From: JAICJR01 sp036494715 | GTDB taxonomy: Bacteria; Actinomycetota; Thermoleophilia; Solirubrobacterales; Thermoleophilaceae | Assembly: GCA_036494715.1 (NCBI GenBank) | Contig: DASXNY010000007.1 | Location: forward strand, 1-64,000 | DNA length: 64,000 nt | Direction of reading: 5' to 3' | In this document: positions 62,185-64,000 of the stretch, piece by piece | How the letters are laid out: each line of letters begins with the position of its first letter | How positions within the stretch are numbered: position 1 is the stretch's first letter | Translations under genes and position numbers: made by a program | The notes under the pieces: generated by a model | Database searches by the model: none | Told to the model about the DNA's origin: nothing | Seen by the model: only the letters and a program-made list of their open reading frames with translations

Positions 62185-64000
62185 ATGGCTAACGTGATCG
62201 GACAGCGGGTCCGGCGCAAGGAGGACCCGCGCTTTCTCCGAGGGCAGGGACGCTACGTCGACAACATGGCGCTCGACAATGCGCTGCACCTCACCTTCGT
62301 GCGCTCGCCCATTGCGCACGCGCGCATCACGGGCATCGACGTGTCGGAGGCGCGCGCGCTGCCGAACACGCAGGTGTTCACGGCGGCGGACATCGGCCTC
62401 GACAAGAATCCGCTACCGCCGTTCCTCGGCATCGATGAGGGCATGCACCGGCCATTCATCGCATCCGACACCGTGCGCTTCGCGGGCGACATCGTCGCGG
62501 CGATCCTCACCGACACGCAAGCCGAGGGCGCGGACGCCGCCGAGCTGATCTACGTGGACTACGAGGACCTTCCCGTCGTGCTCGACCCGCGCGAAGCGTT
62601 GAAGGACGAGACGGTGCTCTTCCCCGACGTCGGGACCAACGTCTGCATCAAGATCCCCGCGCAGCAGTCCGACGACGAGCTGTTCGAGGGCTGCGAGGCG
62701 GTCGTGGAGGGCACGCTCGTGAGTCAGCGGCTCGCCGCCAGCCCGCTCGAGCCGCGCGCCTCCGCCGCCATGGTCGACGAGAACGGCAGGCTCACCGCCT
62801 GGCTCTCAACCCAGACGCCCCACCAGGACCGCGACGGCCTCGCGATGAACCTCGGCATGGACCCGAAGGACGTGCGCGTGGTCGGCCCGGATGTCGGCGG
62901 CGGCTTCGGCGCCAAGGGCCTGAACGTCGAGGACATCCTGATCTGCTGGTTCGCCCGCGAGACCGGGCGCACCGTGCGCTGGGTCGAGTCCCGCAGCGAG
63001 AACATGGTCGCGATGAACCAGGGCCGCTCCATGGTCATCGACTTCAAGATCGGCGGCACCCGCGAGGGCAAGATCGAGGCGTACCGGCTGAACATCCTCG
63101 CGGACGCGGGCGGGTACCCGGGCCTCGGGGCCTTCCTGCCCAACCTCACCGCGATGATGGCGAGCGGCGTCTACAAGATTCCGAAGATCGGCGTCGACAT
63201 CACCACGGTCACGACGAACAAGACCACGATCGGCGCCTTCCGCGGCGCCGGCCGGCCTGAGGCGACGCAGGTGATCGAGCGCGCGGTGGACATGTTCGCC
63301 GCGGAGCTCGGGCTCGACCCCGCGGAGCTCCGCCGCCTGAACTTCATCCAGCCTGACGAGTTCCCGTTCACCACCGCGTCCGGCGCCACCTACGACATCG
63401 GCGACTACGAGGGCGCGCTCGACAAGGCACTCGAGGTCGCGGGCTACGACGACCTGCGCGCGCAGCAGCAGGAGCGCCGCGACAACGGCGATCCCAAGCA
63501 GCTCGGCATCGGGCTCTCGACGTACGTCGAGGTGACAAACGGATTGGCCGAGTCCGAGTTCGGAGCCGTGCACATCGACGGCGACGGCCAGGCCTACCTG
63601 CGCACCGGCTCGTTCTCGCACGGCCAGGGCCACGAGACCACGTTCGCGATGATCGCCGCCGAGCGGCTCGGGCTGCCGGTGGACTCGGTCACCGTGATCA
63701 AGGGAGACACCGACCAGGTGGCCCGCGGGACCGGTACCTACGGCTCGAAGTCGACGCAGATCGGCGGCGCCGCGGCCGCGCAGGCGTCCGAGGAGCTCGT
63801 CGAGAAGGCGCGGCGACTCGTCGCGGACCTGATCGAGGCGAACCCGGACGACATCGTGCTCGACGCGCAGCACGGCCGCTTCGAGGTGGCCGGCGCCCCG
63901 CAGTCAGGGCTGTCGTGGGGCGAGCTCGCCGCGCGGCTCGACGGCGACGGCAGGCTGCAGGAGCTCAGCGTCGAGACCGACTTCAAGGCCGACGCTCCCT
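62185..64000 (+). CDS. Molybdenum hydroxylase large subunit (xanthine/CO dehydrogenase family), 3' end outside window
   Basis: The frame is open from ATG 62185 to the window end (605 codons). N-terminal IGQRVRRKEDPRFLRGQGRY is typical of CoxL-like proteins; the molybdenum-cofactor region is visible as VVGPDVGGGFGAKG near residue 232, AFRGAGRPEATQ near 353 and RTGSFSHGQGHETT near 473. The active-site loop reads AFRGAGR, the form II type, not the AYRCSFR of true (form I) CO dehydrogenase. Substrate is therefore likely an aldehyde, purine or other N-heterocycle. Medium and small subunits are expected downstream. Confidence 0.93.
   Translation, partial: MANVIGQRVRRKEDPRFLRGQGRYVDNMALDNALHLTFVRSPIAHARITGIDVSEARALPNTQVFTAADIGLDKNPLPPFLGIDEGMHRPFIASDTVRFAGDIVAAILTDTQAEGADAAELIYVDYEDLPVVLDPREALKDETVLFPDVGTNVCIKIPAQQSDDELFEGCEAVVEGTLVSQRLAASPLEPRASAAMVDENGRLTAWLSTQTPHQDRDGLAMNLGMDPKDVRVVGPDVGGGFGAKGLNVEDILICWFARETGRTVRWVESRSENMVAMNQGRSMVIDFKIGGTREGKIEAYRLNILADAGGYPGLGAFLPNLTAMMASGVYKIPKIGVDITTVTTNKTTIGAFRGAGRPEATQVIERAVDMFAAELGLDPAELRRLNFIQPDEFPFTTASGATYDIGDYEGALDKALEVAGYDDLRAQQQERRDNGDPKQLGIGLSTYVEVTNGLAESEFGAVHIDGDGQAYLRTGSFSHGQGHETTFAMIAAERLGLPVDSVTVIKGDTDQVARGTGTYGSKSTQIGGAAAAQASEELVEKARRLVADLIEANPDDIVLDAQHGRFEVAGAPQSGLSWGELAARLDGDGRLQELSVETDFKADAP

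Noticed and set aside
62185..64000. True carbon monoxide dehydrogenase large subunit
   Set aside because: The active-site loop is AFRGAGR (form II type), without the Cys of the AYRCSFR motif that marks form I CO dehydrogenase.

Overview
The window is a 64-kb piece of a high-GC bacterial chromosome with dense genes and short intergenic gaps; no stretch above 300 bases lacks a gene. The content points to the Actinomycetota, most likely class Thermoleophilia (Solirubrobacterales or a relative). Reasons: very strong G/C preference at third codon positions, a W-x-R-C type secreted repeat protein, large AAA/TPR signalling proteins, an AbiEi-like/DUF559 gene, and many GTG/TTG starts. The taxon is an inference; no rRNA or marker gene for placement is present.

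Layout. 1-4.2 kb: the 3' part of a 2-oxoacid dehydrogenase E2 gene, an MMPL transporter and a lysophospholipid acyltransferase-like gene. 4.3-15.8 kb: a glycolate/lactate block (lutA diverging from lldP-glcD-glcE-glcF-aceB), then glycerate kinase and an acyl-CoA dehydrogenase cluster. Together these can import glycolate or lactate, oxidise glycolate to glyoxylate, and condense glyoxylate with acetyl-CoA to malate. 15.8-19.5 kb: an enolase-superfamily protein, an APC permease with UspA, and a secreted protein. 19.5-28.1 kb: a polyamine block, potABCD (order A-D-B-C, leftward), with a class III aminotransferase, a PucR regulator and alanine dehydrogenase rightward. This fits amine uptake, transamination to pyruvate, and recycling of the alanine. 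28.2-31.1 kb: secreted proteins. 31.3-36.2 kb: E1alpha-E1beta-E2-lipB-lipA, a complete 2-oxoacid dehydrogenase core plus lipoate synthesis and attachment. 36.2-43.2 kb: rhomboid, a 56-residue membrane protein and a D-Ala-D-Ala carboxypeptidase, a 1172-residue cyclase/AAA/TPR protein, and a glycoside hydrolase. 43.3-53.7 kb: two tRNA-Ala genes (TGC, CGC), GGDEF and HD-GYP-like proteins, an ECF sigma factor, an MFS exporter, small regulators. 53.7-64 kb: secreted nuclease-like/lamin-tail protein, GT-C-like membrane protein, a frameshifted AbiEi/DUF559 gene between two palindromes, pheA-tyrA, a LuxR-type LAL regulator, and the 5' part of a molybdenum hydroxylase.

Three things stand out beyond ordinary annotation. 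(1) At least ten loci carry short tandem arrays with a strict 7-bp period (one has 8 bp). The unit differs by locus, and the arrays sit at gene ends, in gaps, and in frame inside protein linkers; two unrelated proteins share one 10-residue peptide because they share one 28-nt array. (2) A broken nuclease-like gene lies between two 39-bp imperfect palindromes that contain its start and stop codons, which looks like a REP-type mobile unit. (3) An ArsR-SRPBCC fusion gene has a perfect dyad between consensus-like -35 and -10 boxes, a predicted leaderless start, and an internal start with its own ribosome-binding site exactly at the domain border. Several genes also lack any canonical start where conserved-looking N-termini would require one.
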